DNA of 64,000 nucleotides, from assembly GCA_002482535.1 (NCBI GenBank), contig DLGE01000001.1:717513-781512 (forward strand), in the 5' to 3' direction. Below the pieces are notes generated by a model. It did not search any database, had not been told where the DNA came from, and saw only the letters and a program-made list of their open reading frames with translations. The stretch's first letter is position 1, and the number at the start of each line of letters is the position of its first letter. The position numbers and the translations under genes were made by a program. This document shows, piece by piece, positions 15,443 through 23,945 of the stretch. This DNA is from Peptococcaceae bacterium UBA7702 (lineage in GTDB: Bacteria > Bacillota > Dehalobacteriia > UBA7702).

Positions 15443-16747
15443 ATGTTTTACCAAAAAGACAAAGAGACAATGACGCGCAAGGAAACCGAAGAACTACAGT
15501 TAATGCGATTGCAATGGACGGTCAACCGCTGTTACGACCGGGTTCCCTACTACCGTAAGATCATGGACAAAGCCGGCGTCAAGCCATCTCATATCAAAAA
15601 CCTCGGCGATGTCGCCAAATTGCCGCTGACCTCAAAAACGGACCTGCGCGAAAACTACCCCTACGGTCTTTTTGCTTCTGCCATAGAAGATATCGTGGAA
15701 GTCCACGCGTCTTCCGGCACAACGGGCAAACCCATTGTCGGCGCTTATACCCATAACGATCTTGAAGTCTGGAGCGACTGCATGGCCCGGATTATCACCG
15801 CCAGCGGCGTCACCAAAGAGGACATCGCCCAGATATCCTTCGGTTACGGCCTCTTTACCGGCGCTTTCGGCCTCCACTACGGTTTACAGAAAGTCGGCTG
15901 CATGGTCGTGCCCATTTCCAGCGGCAACAGTGAAAAACAGCTGATGATCATGGAAGATTTCGAAACCTCCGTGCTCATCGCCACCCCCTCCTACGGCGTT
16001 TACCTCAGTGAGATGGCAAAGGACAAAGGCGTTTCTGACCACTTAAAATTAAGGGTGGGCCTTTTCGGTTCGGAAGTCTGCACCCCGGAAATGCGCACCC
16101 AGATTGAAAAGAATATTGGCATCACCGTCACCGATAATTACGGGTTGACGGAACTGGGCGGCCCCGGCGTTTCCGGGGAATGTTTGGAACGGGACGGTCT
16201 CCACATCAACGAAGATTATTATCTCTGCGAGGTCATTGATCCCGACAGCGGCGAAGTGCTCCCCGAAGGAGAAACCGGTGAACTGGTGATCACGCCTTTG
16301 GCCAAAGAAGCCTTCCCGATTTTTCGCTATCGCACCAAAGATTTGGCGCGCCTCACCTACGAACCGTGCAAATGCGGCAGAACCCAGGCGCGGATGACCA
16401 AAGTATTGGGCAGAACCGACGATATGATGATCATCAAGGGCGTCAACGTCTTTCCCTCCCAAATCGAAAGCGTGCTCTTCACCATGGATCATATCGGCCC
16501 CCACTATCAGCTGATCCTGCGGAAAAAGAACTTCATGGATACCCTCGAAGTTCAGGTGGAGCTGATCGACGCGAACCTATTGGAGCGTTACGGTGAACTG
16601 GAGGCCCTCCAAAACAAAATTCACAGCGACCTAAAATCCGTGCTCGGCCTGGAATGCAAAGTCAGCTTGGTGCCGCCCCGCACCATCACCCGCTTTGAAG
16701 GAAAAGCCAAACGCATCATCGATTTAAGAAATGAGAATCGGCAGTAA
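15443..16747 (+). CDS. paaK: Phenylacetate-CoA ligase family protein
   Basis: A 434-residue AMP-forming ligase of the PaaK type, which activates phenylacetate or a related arylacetate to its CoA thioester. The ATP loop SSGTTGKP is at about residues 94-101 and the adenylate-binding YGLTELGGPG region near 232; the C-terminal domain has GRTDDMMIIKGVNVFPSQIE. AGAGGAG precedes the ATG. It lies behind a Tyr T-box and before an ACT protein, so it is probably used for making aromatic amino acids (arylacetate to arylpyruvate via an indolepyruvate-type oxidoreductase elsewhere), not only for degradation. Confidence 0.92.
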   Translation: MFYQKDKETMTRKETEELQLMRLQWTVNRCYDRVPYYRKIMDKAGVKPSHIKNLGDVAKLPLTSKTDLRENYPYGLFASAIEDIVEVHASSGTTGKPIVGAYTHNDLEVWSDCMARIITASGVTKEDIAQISFGYGLFTGAFGLHYGLQKVGCMVVPISSGNSEKQLMIMEDFETSVLIATPSYGVYLSEMAKDKGVSDHLKLRVGLFGSEVCTPEMRTQIEKNIGITVTDNYGLTELGGPGVSGECLERDGLHINEDYYLCEVIDPDSGEVLPEGETGELVITPLAKEAFPIFRYRTKDLARLTYEPCKCGRTQARMTKVLGRTDDMMIIKGVNVFPSQIESVLFTMDHIGPHYQLILRKKNFMDTLEVQVELIDANLLERYGELEALQNKIHSDLKSVLGLECKVSLVPPRTITRFEGKAKRIIDLRNENRQ

Positions 16748-16758
16748 GGAGTGATTAT

Positions 16759-17187
16759 ATGACCATCAAACAAATATCCGTTCTGGTAGAAAACAAAACC
16801 GGCGCCATTGCCGAAGCCATCTCCTTTTTGGCGGGGCACGGCATCAATATCGTCGCCGTCAACATGGCGGACACACCGAATTTCGGCATTCTCCGTTTCA
16901 TCGTTGACCAGCCGGAAAAATGCAGAGAATTGCTGGAGAAGGAAGGATTCACCGTCTCCGCCTGCCGCGTCCTCGCCGTGGGGCTGGAGGATATTCCCGG
17001 CGGCCTCACCAAAGTGACAAAAATCTTGGCCCAAAACGGCATCAGCCTCGAATACCTCTACGCTTTTATCAGCAAATCCAAAGAAAACGCCTGTGTGATT
17101 ATAAATACCGCAGACATTGAGTTTACGGCGGAGATCTTAACGAAAAACGGAATTCTGCTTTACGGCAAAGAGATCTTTGGCGAATAA
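16759..17187 (+). CDS. Tandem ACT-domain protein
   Basis: A 142-residue protein made of two ACT domains (about residues 1-68 and 70-142), the first starting ISVLVENKTGAIAEA. ACT domains bind amino acids and regulate. Genes for such proteins often accompany paaK and indolepyruvate oxidoreductase genes in anaerobes. It begins 11 bases after the paaK stop and is under the same Tyr T-box, so it may sense an aromatic amino acid to control the ligase pathway. Confidence 0.88.
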   Translation: MTIKQISVLVENKTGAIAEAISFLAGHGINIVAVNMADTPNFGILRFIVDQPEKCRELLEKEGFTVSACRVLAVGLEDIPGGLTKVTKILAQNGISLEYLYAFISKSKENACVIINTADIEFTAEILTKNGILLYGKEIFGE

Positions 17188-17220
17188 AAGGTTTTTCTGT
17201 AAAATATTTTCAAAAATCTA

Positions 17221-17250
17221 TTGACAACAACGTGGCGGAAATGATAAAAT
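17221..17250 (+). promoter_or_regulatory. Promoter of the second Tyr T-box transcript
   Basis: TTGACA and TAAAAT are 18 bases apart, directly before the second T-box leader, mirroring the first promoter. Confidence 0.7.
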
Positions 17251-17257
17251 TTCAGCC

Positions 17258-17527
17258 ATAACCGAAAGGCAATGACGGGAAAAAAGTAAACATGGCGGAG
17301 TTTTCAGAGAGTTGCCGCTCGCTGCGAGGCAATAAACGAAACCATGATTGAATACATTCCCCAAGCTGTGCACCGAAAGGAAACAAGTAGGCTGCAACGG
17401 GTTCACCCGTTATCGTGATAGAGTATTGAGACGTACTCGATGAGAGATTGCCTCTGTGAGGAGGCAATAATATGAGGTGGTACCGCGGAATATTCCGTCC
17501 TCTAAACAATTTAGAGGACGGTTTTTT
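17258..17527 (+). promoter_or_regulatory. T-box leader, tyrosine-specific (specifier TAC), second copy
   Basis: Stem I pairs ACATGG with CCATG and GGGAA with TTCCC, leaving GAA-TAC-A exposed (TAC at 17353-17355), which specifies tyrosine. The T-box sequence is at 17474-17488. The terminator is 17495-17526 (CCGTCCTCTAAA with TTTAGAGGACGG plus T run). From the specifier to the T-box it is nearly identical to the first leader, so one is a recent copy of the other. It controls the symporter gene. Confidence 0.9.
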
Positions 17528-17557
17528 ATATGTCTTGTCCTCAGAAAGAAGGTCTTT

Positions 17558-19096
17558 ATGGCACTGAAACTTATTATTTTACTGGTCTTTTTTGCGGTTA
17601 CCATCGCCATTGGGCTCTATTGCCGCAAACACGCCACCGATGTGAACGGCTTTGTCCTCGGTGGGCGCTCCGTGGGCCCCTGGTTGACGGCATTTGCCTA
17701 CGGCACAACTTATTTCTCCGCCGTGATTTTCGTGGGTTACGCCGGTCAGTTCGGCTGGAAATACGGTTTGGCTTCCACGTGGATCGGTTTGGGGAACGCC
17801 CTCATCGGTTCCCTTTTGGCCTGGGTCGTTTTAGGCAGAAGGACCCGGGTCATGACACACCGCTTAGGCAGCGCCACCATGCCGGACTTTTTTGGCAAAC
17901 GCTATGACAGCAAAGGGCTGAAGCTCGTCGCCTCCGTCATCATTTTTATTTTCCTGATCCCCTACACCGCCTCTCTCTACAACGGTTTATCCCGCCTTTT
18001 TGAAATGGCCTTCGGCGTCGATTACGCCATCTGCGTCATTGTTATGGCGGTGCTCACCGGCATCTATGTCATTGCCGGCGGCTATATGGCCACAGCGATC
18101 AACGATTTTATTCAGGGCATCATCATGCTATTCGGGATCATTGCCGTCATTGCCACCGTACTCCACGGGAAAGGCGGTTTCATGACAGCGGTCAACAGTC
18201 TGGCCGCGGTATCCGATCCCGCAACCTCGGCGCAGCCCGGCGTTTTTGCCTCTTTCTTTGGCCCGGATCCCCTCAGTCTCCTGGGCGTCGTTATTCTGAC
18301 TTCCCTGGGTACCTGGGGTTTGCCCCAGATGGTACAGAAATTCTACTCCATCAAGAGCGAACAGGCCATCGCCAAAGGGACGATTATTTCCACGGTTTTT
18401 GCCATTGTGATTTCCAGCGGCTGCTATTTCTTGGGTGGTTTTAGCCGCCTTTTCTCCACCCCCGACACGGTGGCCAGCACCGGATTTGATGCGCTGATCC
18501 CTACCATGCTGGCAAACCTTCCCGATATCCTGATCGGCGTGGTCATCGTCCTCGTTCTTTCCGCTTCCATGTCAACCCTCTCCTCTTTGGTCATGGTCTC
18601 CAGCTCCACACTGACCTTGGACTTTCTAAAAGATAATATTGTTAAAAACATGAAAGAACGTACACAGCTGCTGATTATCCGGTCTTTGATTGTGGTTTTC
18701 ATCATCATTTCCGTGATCATCGCCATTGTCCAATATCAATCGAACATCACCTTCATCGCCCAGCTGATGGGCATTTCCTGGGGGACGCTGGCCGGGGCCT
18801 TCCTGGCTCCCTTCCTCTACGGTCTCTATATGAAAAGAACCGGCAAAGCCGCCATCTGGTTTTGCTTCCTCTTCAGCACCGTGCTGATGACGGCAAACCT
18901 CTTCTTCCGCCCTTACTTCCCGTCGCTGCTCCAGTCGCCGATCAACTGCGGCGCTTTCGCCATGATCGTCGGCCTGATCGCTGTGCCCTTGCTCAGCACC
19001 TTCACCAAAGCCCCGCAAAAGGAAGTTGTGGAGGAAGCTTTTGCGGCATATGAAGAAAAAGTCACCGTATCGGTAAAAACCGCCATTGAAGATTGA
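17558..19096 (+). CDS. Sodium:solute symporter (SSS) family transporter
   Basis: A 512-residue membrane protein with about 13 hydrophobic segments of the SSS/PutP family; GGRSVGPWLTAFAYGTTYFSA is the typical first-helix region (here given as GGRSVG...TTYFSA). The start is set at the ATG at 17558 with AAGGT before it; the longer frame from 17477 runs into the T-box. Its leader is tyrosine-specific, so it probably imports tyrosine or a precursor such as 4-hydroxyphenylacetate (some SSS members carry arylacetates). The exact substrate is inferred, not shown. Confidence 0.88.
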   Translation: MALKLIILLVFFAVTIAIGLYCRKHATDVNGFVLGGRSVGPWLTAFAYGTTYFSAVIFVGYAGQFGWKYGLASTWIGLGNALIGSLLAWVVLGRRTRVMTHRLGSATMPDFFGKRYDSKGLKLVASVIIFIFLIPYTASLYNGLSRLFEMAFGVDYAICVIVMAVLTGIYVIAGGYMATAINDFIQGIIMLFGIIAVIATVLHGKGGFMTAVNSLAAVSDPATSAQPGVFASFFGPDPLSLLGVVILTSLGTWGLPQMVQKFYSIKSEQAIAKGTIISTVFAIVISSGCYFLGGFSRLFSTPDTVASTGFDALIPTMLANLPDILIGVVIVLVLSASMSTLSSLVMVSSSTLTLDFLKDNIVKNMKERTQLLIIRSLIVVFIIISVIIAIVQYQSNITFIAQLMGISWGTLAGAFLAPFLYGLYMKRTGKAAIWFCFLFSTVLMTANLFFRPYFPSLLQSPINCGAFAMIVGLIAVPLLSTFTKAPQKEVVEEAFAAYEEKVTVSVKTAIED

Positions 19097-19119
19097 TTTG
19101 TTTCCGTAATATTAAACTA

Positions 19120-19150
19120 AGGAGCCGCGTATTGCGCGGCTCCTATTTTT
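19120..19150 (+). terminator. Rho-independent terminator
   Basis: AGGAGCCGCG pairs with CGCGGCTCCT and is followed by ATTTTTT. It ends the symporter transcript. Confidence 0.8.
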
Positions 19151-19219
19151 TATGATATGATGTAAGCGGATAAAACCGGAAAATAAATTCTAATGTCATT
19201 ACTAAAGCAAGGTGAAACC

Positions 19220-19891
19220 ATGTACAAAATACTAATTGTCGAAGATGACCCGACCATCGCGGAAAGCGTTGCCAAAACCCTCATGAAGTGGGATTACGAG
19301 GCGAAGTATTTGACGGATTTCAAGGACGTTCTGGCCGAGTTCGCCAATTTCAATCCCCATCTGGTGCTCCTCGATATCTCGCTGCCATTTATGAACGGCT
19401 ATCACTGGTGCGCCGAGATGCGTAAACTTTCCAAGGTGCCGATCATCTTTCTGTCTTCGGCAAACGACAATATGAATATCGTGATGGCCATGAACATGGG
19501 GGCCGACGATTTTATCGCCAAACCCTTTGATCTGAATGTGCTCTGCGCAAAAGTCAACGCCATGATCCGCCGCACCTATGATTTCAGCAGCAACACCAGC
19601 CTGATGGAACATAACGGCCTGATTTTGAATTTAGGCGATGCGACTTTATCCTATCGTGAACAGAAATCAGAGTTGAGCAAAAACGAGTTTAAAATCCTTC
19701 AACTTTTACTGGAAAATAACGGTAAGATCGTCTCCAGGGACGCAATGATGAGGCGTTTATGGGATAACGAACAATTCATCGACGACAACACCCTGACCGT
19801 TAACATGACCCGACTCAGAAAAAAATTGGAAGCTTTGGGCCTTTTTGACTTTATCCTCACCAAAAAAGGCCTCGGCTATATGGTGCAGTGA
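19220..19891 (+). CDS. bceR: Response regulator, OmpR/PhoB family (BceR-like)
   Basis: A 223-residue protein with a receiver domain (1-115; phospho-acceptor Asp in LVLLDISLP, Lys in AKPFDLNVL) and a winged-helix DNA-binding domain (125-223). The start at 19220 is set by AAGGTGAAACC. The histidine kinase starts 1 base after its stop. With the kinase and the ABC genes behind, this is the BceRSAB arrangement, which senses and resists cell-wall-active peptides such as bacitracin. The peptide sensed here is not known. Confidence 0.88.
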   Translation: MYKILIVEDDPTIAESVAKTLMKWDYEAKYLTDFKDVLAEFANFNPHLVLLDISLPFMNGYHWCAEMRKLSKVPIIFLSSANDNMNIVMAMNMGADDFIAKPFDLNVLCAKVNAMIRRTYDFSSNTSLMEHNGLILNLGDATLSYREQKSELSKNEFKILQLLLENNGKIVSRDAMMRRLWDNEQFIDDNTLTVNMTRLRKKLEALGLFDFILTKKGLGYMVQ

Positions 19892-19892
19892 C

Positions 19893-20876
19893 ATGCTGAT
19901 CCGATATTTAAAAGACAGACGCCATATCATTATTTTGATGCTGCTGTTTCTGCTCCTCTTTGCGGCGGTTTTCTATCTTTCGGCGCTACCCTACGCTGCT
20001 GTTTTTTACGGCGCCGCCCTTTGGCTGCTGCCGCTTACCCTCGTCTTCACCGTGGATTTTTATCGTTATGTAAAAAAGCATAAAACCCTTTCAGCCCTGG
20101 AAAACGCCATCACCTCCGGAATCGAAACATTGCCCAAAGCCTACAACCTGATCGAAACCGACTATCAACGCCTTTTGATTTCATTCGACGCAGCCTACCG
20201 CGCCATGATATCGGCATCAAACACCGAAAAAACGGAAATGATCGACTTTTACACCCTTTGGGTACATCAGATCAAGACGCCCATCGCTGCCATGAGCGTG
20301 CTGCTGCAAGAGCATGACACGACGGAAAACGCCCGACTGGCCCAGGAGCTCTTTAAAATTGAACGTTATACAGAACTGGTCTTGGGCTACCTGCGAATCG
20401 GCGATCTTTCCGCAGATCTGCAAATCGGTCAATATTCGTTATCAAACATCGTAAAACAGGCGGTAAAAAAATATGCGCCGATGTTCATTCACAATAAAAT
20501 CAAATTAGAGATGGGAAACCTCAATACTGAGGTTCTGACCGATGAAAAGTGGCTGGTTTTCGTCATAGAACAACTGTTGTCCAATGCATTAAAATACACG
20601 AAACAAGGCAACATTCTTCTGGATACGAAGGATAAAACGACCCTGATGATCAGGGATACGGGAATCGGCATCAGCCGGGAAGACTTGCCCCGCGTTTTTG
20701 AGAAGGGCTTTACCGGCTACAACGGCAGAATGGACAAAAAGTCCACCGGCCTCGGTCTTTATCTGGCCAAACGTACTCTTGATCAGCTGCACCATAAGAT
20801 CAATATCGAATCAAGGGAAGGTTACGGTACCACGGTGCTGATCGATCTTTCCCGGGAGGATTCCTTCTTACCATAA
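19893..20876 (+). CDS. bceS: Sensor histidine kinase, BceS-like
   Basis: A 327-residue kinase with two N-terminal membrane helices (about 8-28 and 35-55) and almost no external loop, the intramembrane-sensing type. The phospho-accepting His is in HQIKTPIAAM near residue 127; the ATPase domain has N, G1 (DTGIGIS) and G2 (GLGLYLA) boxes. Such kinases get their signal from the partner BceAB transporter. The start follows the regulator stop by one base, so the two are coupled. Confidence 0.88.
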   Translation: MLIRYLKDRRHIIILMLLFLLLFAAVFYLSALPYAAVFYGAALWLLPLTLVFTVDFYRYVKKHKTLSALENAITSGIETLPKAYNLIETDYQRLLISFDAAYRAMISASNTEKTEMIDFYTLWVHQIKTPIAAMSVLLQEHDTTENARLAQELFKIERYTELVLGYLRIGDLSADLQIGQYSLSNIVKQAVKKYAPMFIHNKIKLEMGNLNTEVLTDEKWLVFVIEQLLSNALKYTKQGNILLDTKDKTTLMIRDTGIGISREDLPRVFEKGFTGYNGRMDKKSTGLGLYLAKRTLDQLHHKINIESREGYGTTVLIDLSREDSFLP

Positions 20877-20935
20877 GAATGGGACAATCGCAAAAGATTT
20901 CTGAAAAGTTCGCCCCGGCGGACTTTTTCCCTAAT

Positions 20936-20951
20936 CTTACAAAAAAGTAAG
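20936..20951 (+). promoter_or_regulatory. Short inverted repeat upstream of the ABC operon, possible regulator site
   Basis: CTTAC-AAAAAA-GTAAG lies about 90 bases before the ABC ATPase start, in the position where the response regulator could act. A TACAAT -10-like box lies further down near 21005. The sequence only loosely resembles described BceR sites. Confidence 0.35.
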
Positions 20952-21041
20952 GTTGCCGTTGTTTTTGTCATGTTAAATTATGGCGGCACGTCGTACTCTC
21001 CTGTACAATGAAGCCATAAGAAACATAGGAGAATCAATGAT

Positions 21042-21809
21042 ATGACATTACTGGACGTAAAAAACTTAAAAAAGATCTATACCACGCGCTTCGGTGGCAA
21101 TCAGGTGCAAGCTTTAAGCGACGTGAGTTTTTCGGTGGAACCCGGGGAATACGTGGCGATCATGGGAGAATCCGGCTCCGGTAAAACAACGCTACTCAAT
21201 ATTTTAGCCTCCCTTGACAAACCCACCAACGGCGACGTGATCTTGAACGGCAAAAACATCACCACCATCAAGGAAAAAGAAATTTCCGGCTTTCGCCGGA
21301 AGAAAATGGGCTTCGTATTTCAGGACTTTAACCTGCTGGATACCTTTTCCATCAAGGACAACATCTTTCTGCCCCTGGTTCTTTCGGGTAAGCGCCACCG
21401 GGAAATGAATGAGAAACTCCTGCCCATCGCCGAAATGCTCTCCATTGAAGATATCCTGGAAAAATTCCCTTACGAAGTATCCGGGGGTCAGAAACAAAGG
21501 GCCGCCGTGGCAAGAGCGCTGATCACCAATCCGGAAATCATTTTTGCCGACGAGCCCACCGGCGCTCTCGATTCCAAGGCCACCGATCATCTGCTGAAAC
21601 TCTTTTCCCTGATCAATGAAACGGGACAGACCATTCTGATGGTCACCCACAGCATCAAAGCGGCTTCTTCGACAAACCGGGTTTTGTTCATCAAAGACGG
21701 CAAAGTATACCATCAAATTTATCGCGGCAATATGACAAAAGAAGAACTGTACGCAAAAATCTCCGATACGCTGACCGTTCTTGCCACAGGTGGTGAGGAA
21801 AATGCGTAA
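21042..21809 (+). CDS. bceA: ABC transporter ATPase, BceA-like
   Basis: A 255-residue ATPase with Walker A GESGSGKTT, signature SGGQKQR and Walker B IIFADEPT. This belongs to the MacB/BceA peptide-resistance class. Its last codons overlap the permease start by 8 bases. ATAGGAG precedes the ATG. It powers the permease next to it and, with it, signals flux to the kinase. Confidence 0.9.
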   Translation: MTLLDVKNLKKIYTTRFGGNQVQALSDVSFSVEPGEYVAIMGESGSGKTTLLNILASLDKPTNGDVILNGKNITTIKEKEISGFRRKKMGFVFQDFNLLDTFSIKDNIFLPLVLSGKRHREMNEKLLPIAEMLSIEDILEKFPYEVSGGQKQRAAVARALITNPEIIFADEPTGALDSKATDHLLKLFSLINETGQTILMVTHSIKAASSTNRVLFIKDGKVYHQIYRGNMTKEELYAKISDTLTVLATGGEENA

Positions 21810-23814
21810 ATTCTTTTATGCCAGACTGGCGCTGACGAATCTAAAGAAAAACAGCAAAACTTATCTTCCCTTCCTTTTAACCTGCATCGGCACGGTCATC
21901 ATGTTTTACAACATTTGCGCCCTCACCTTTCACGGCTCCATCCAAGTCAGCACCGCCGCGATGATGGAGATGGGTATGGACATCATCGCAGTTTTCGCCG
22001 TGATCTTCCTGTTTTATACCAACAGTTTCTTGATTAAACGGCGTAAAAAAGAATTCGGTCTGTTCAACATTCTCGGCATGGAGAAAAAGCACATCGGCAG
22101 AATCATGGCCTGGGAGACCTTTTACGCCGCCTTGATCTCCCTCTTCGGCGGCCTGTTACTGGGAATACTCTTCAGTAAGCTGATCACTCTGTTCCTTTAT
22201 AAACTGATCAATTTTGACCCCAACATCGGCTTTGCCGTCAGCGGCAAGGGCGTACTTTATACCCTCGTGCTCTTTGGCGGCATTTTTTTCCTGCTGCTTT
22301 TAAACAATCTGCGTCACGTGCATACCGCGAACCCCATTGAATTGCTACAAGGCGGCAACGTCGGTGAAAAAGAGCCGAAAACAAAGTGGCTCATTGCCGT
22401 CATCGGTCTGATTGCCCTTGGCATCGGCTACTATCTCGCCTTGAGTACTGAAACGCCGCTGCAACAAAGCCGTTTCTTTACCGCGGTGATCGCGGTGATC
22501 GTCGGCACCTACTTTCTTTTCACCGCCGGCAGCATCGCCCTTTTAAAACTGCTGAAAAAGAACAAGGCGTATTATTATCAAACAAAACACTTTACAACAG
22601 TTTCCGGTATGATCTACCGCATGAAACAAAACGCCGCCGGCCTTGCCAGCATCTGCGTGATGTCCACCATGGTGGTGGTCATGATTTCCACAACGGTTTC
22701 CATGTTCATCGGCGTCGAAGACCTGCTGACCAATCGTTTCCCCAAAGATTTCGCCTTGACCGCTCAATATACCCCGGAAGACCATTTTGAAGCCGATGCT
22801 TTTTCCGGTCAAATCAAAAATGTTTTGGCCGACTATCCCGGAAAAACCGATGATTACAACGCGTATACCTATCTCTCTTTCAACACCAAAAGAAGCAACA
22901 ACCATTTCAGCGCCGGGGACAACGCCTATATCAAGGCCGCCGATGCGGACGATTTGGCAATTTTGGTGATCACTACCGCAGCGGACTACCAAAAAGAGAC
23001 CGGAAAATCCCTGGATCTCACTGATAACCAAGTGGCGGTTTATGCGGAAAGTCTGTCCTCCGTCACCGACACGATTCAAGTTTTCGACGAGCGTTTTCAA
23101 ATCAAAAAAAGGCTATCTCAACCGATTACCATGGGAAATCCCGTCGCCTGGCAGATTGACATCGTACATTTGATCGTTGCCGACGAAAATATGCTTAACC
23201 GGCTTTATCAAGCTCAATCAGAGGTCTACGGTGATCATGCCTCGTCCATCAGCTACGAAGTATCCTTTGATCTTTCGCTGCCGGAGAGCGAAAAAGCAGC
23301 CTTCAGTCAATCGATTCTTGTGAACAAGATGTATCAAACGTACTTCAGTGAAGGAAAAACCTCCTATGAAACGGAATATGCTTCCAAACAACTGAGCCGG
23401 TCAAGTTTCTATGAACTATACGGCGGCCTATTTTTCCTTGGCATTTTCCTCGGAGCGCTGTTCCTGATGGCAACGGTTCTGATCATCTATTACAAGCAGA
23501 TTGTCGAAGGTTTCGACGATAAGGAGCGTTATCATATCATGCAAAAAGTCGGCATGAGCAAAGAGGAAATCAAGAAATCCGTTCACTCTCAGGTTCTGAC
23601 GATTTTCGCCCTGCCCCTCATCGTCGCCGCGATTCACGTAACCGTCGCTTTCCCTCTGTTCACCAAACTGCTGGCTCTGTTAAGCCTCACCAACGTCCCT
23701 CTTTTCCTGAAATGCACCGTCTTCACGATCCTTGTTTTTGCCGTTGCTTATTCTCTGGTTTACGGGCTGACTGCGCGCACTTACTATAAAATCATCAACG
23801 GAGAATCAAACTGA
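21802..23814 (+). CDS. bceB: ABC transporter permease, BceB/FtsX-like
   Basis: A 670-residue membrane protein with the BceB plan: an N-terminal helix, three helices (about 50-155), further pairs, a large extracytoplasmic domain (about 310-520) and a terminal FtsX-type group of three helices (540-665). The start at 21802 follows GGTGAGGAA, and overlaps the ATPase stop. It would remove or release antimicrobial peptides from cell-wall precursors and act as the sensory partner of the kinase. Confidence 0.9.
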   Translation: MRKFFYARLALTNLKKNSKTYLPFLLTCIGTVIMFYNICALTFHGSIQVSTAAMMEMGMDIIAVFAVIFLFYTNSFLIKRRKKEFGLFNILGMEKKHIGRIMAWETFYAALISLFGGLLLGILFSKLITLFLYKLINFDPNIGFAVSGKGVLYTLVLFGGIFFLLLLNNLRHVHTANPIELLQGGNVGEKEPKTKWLIAVIGLIALGIGYYLALSTETPLQQSRFFTAVIAVIVGTYFLFTAGSIALLKLLKKNKAYYYQTKHFTTVSGMIYRMKQNAAGLASICVMSTMVVVMISTTVSMFIGVEDLLTNRFPKDFALTAQYTPEDHFEADAFSGQIKNVLADYPGKTDDYNAYTYLSFNTKRSNNHFSAGDNAYIKAADADDLAILVITTAADYQKETGKSLDLTDNQVAVYAESLSSVTDTIQVFDERFQIKKRLSQPITMGNPVAWQIDIVHLIVADENMLNRLYQAQSEVYGDHASSISYEVSFDLSLPESEKAAFSQSILVNKMYQTYFSEGKTSYETEYASKQLSRSSFYELYGGLFFLGIFLGALFLMATVLIIYYKQIVEGFDDKERYHIMQKVGMSKEEIKKSVHSQVLTIFALPLIVAAIHVTVAFPLFTKLLALLSLTNVPLFLKCTVFTILVFAVAYSLVYGLTARTYYKIINGESN

Positions 23815-23824
23815 ACAGCTGCCG

Positions 23825-23893
23825 CCGCGGCCGTAGGTCAAAGGCTTCGCAGTGTACTCTAAAGATCATAAATACCAGCCTTTCTTGACAGCC
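23825..23893 (+). repeat. Degenerate copy of the dispersed palindromic repeat
   Basis: GCCGTAGGTCAAAGGCTTCGC and CCAGCCTTTCTTGACAGCC match the GTCGTAGGCCAAAGGGTTCGC right arm and the reverse of the left arm of copy 1, with the middle lost. Confidence 0.5.
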
Positions 23894-23924
23894 AAAAGGC
23901 GCCGCGAAATTGCGGCGCCTTTTA
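23894..23924. terminator. Bidirectional terminator
   Basis: AAAAGGCGCCGC pairs with GCGGCGCCTTTT over a short loop, between two converging genes, with T (or A) runs on both sides. Confidence 0.8.
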
Positions 23925-23945
23925 TTAATTTCTATGGAACAAAGC

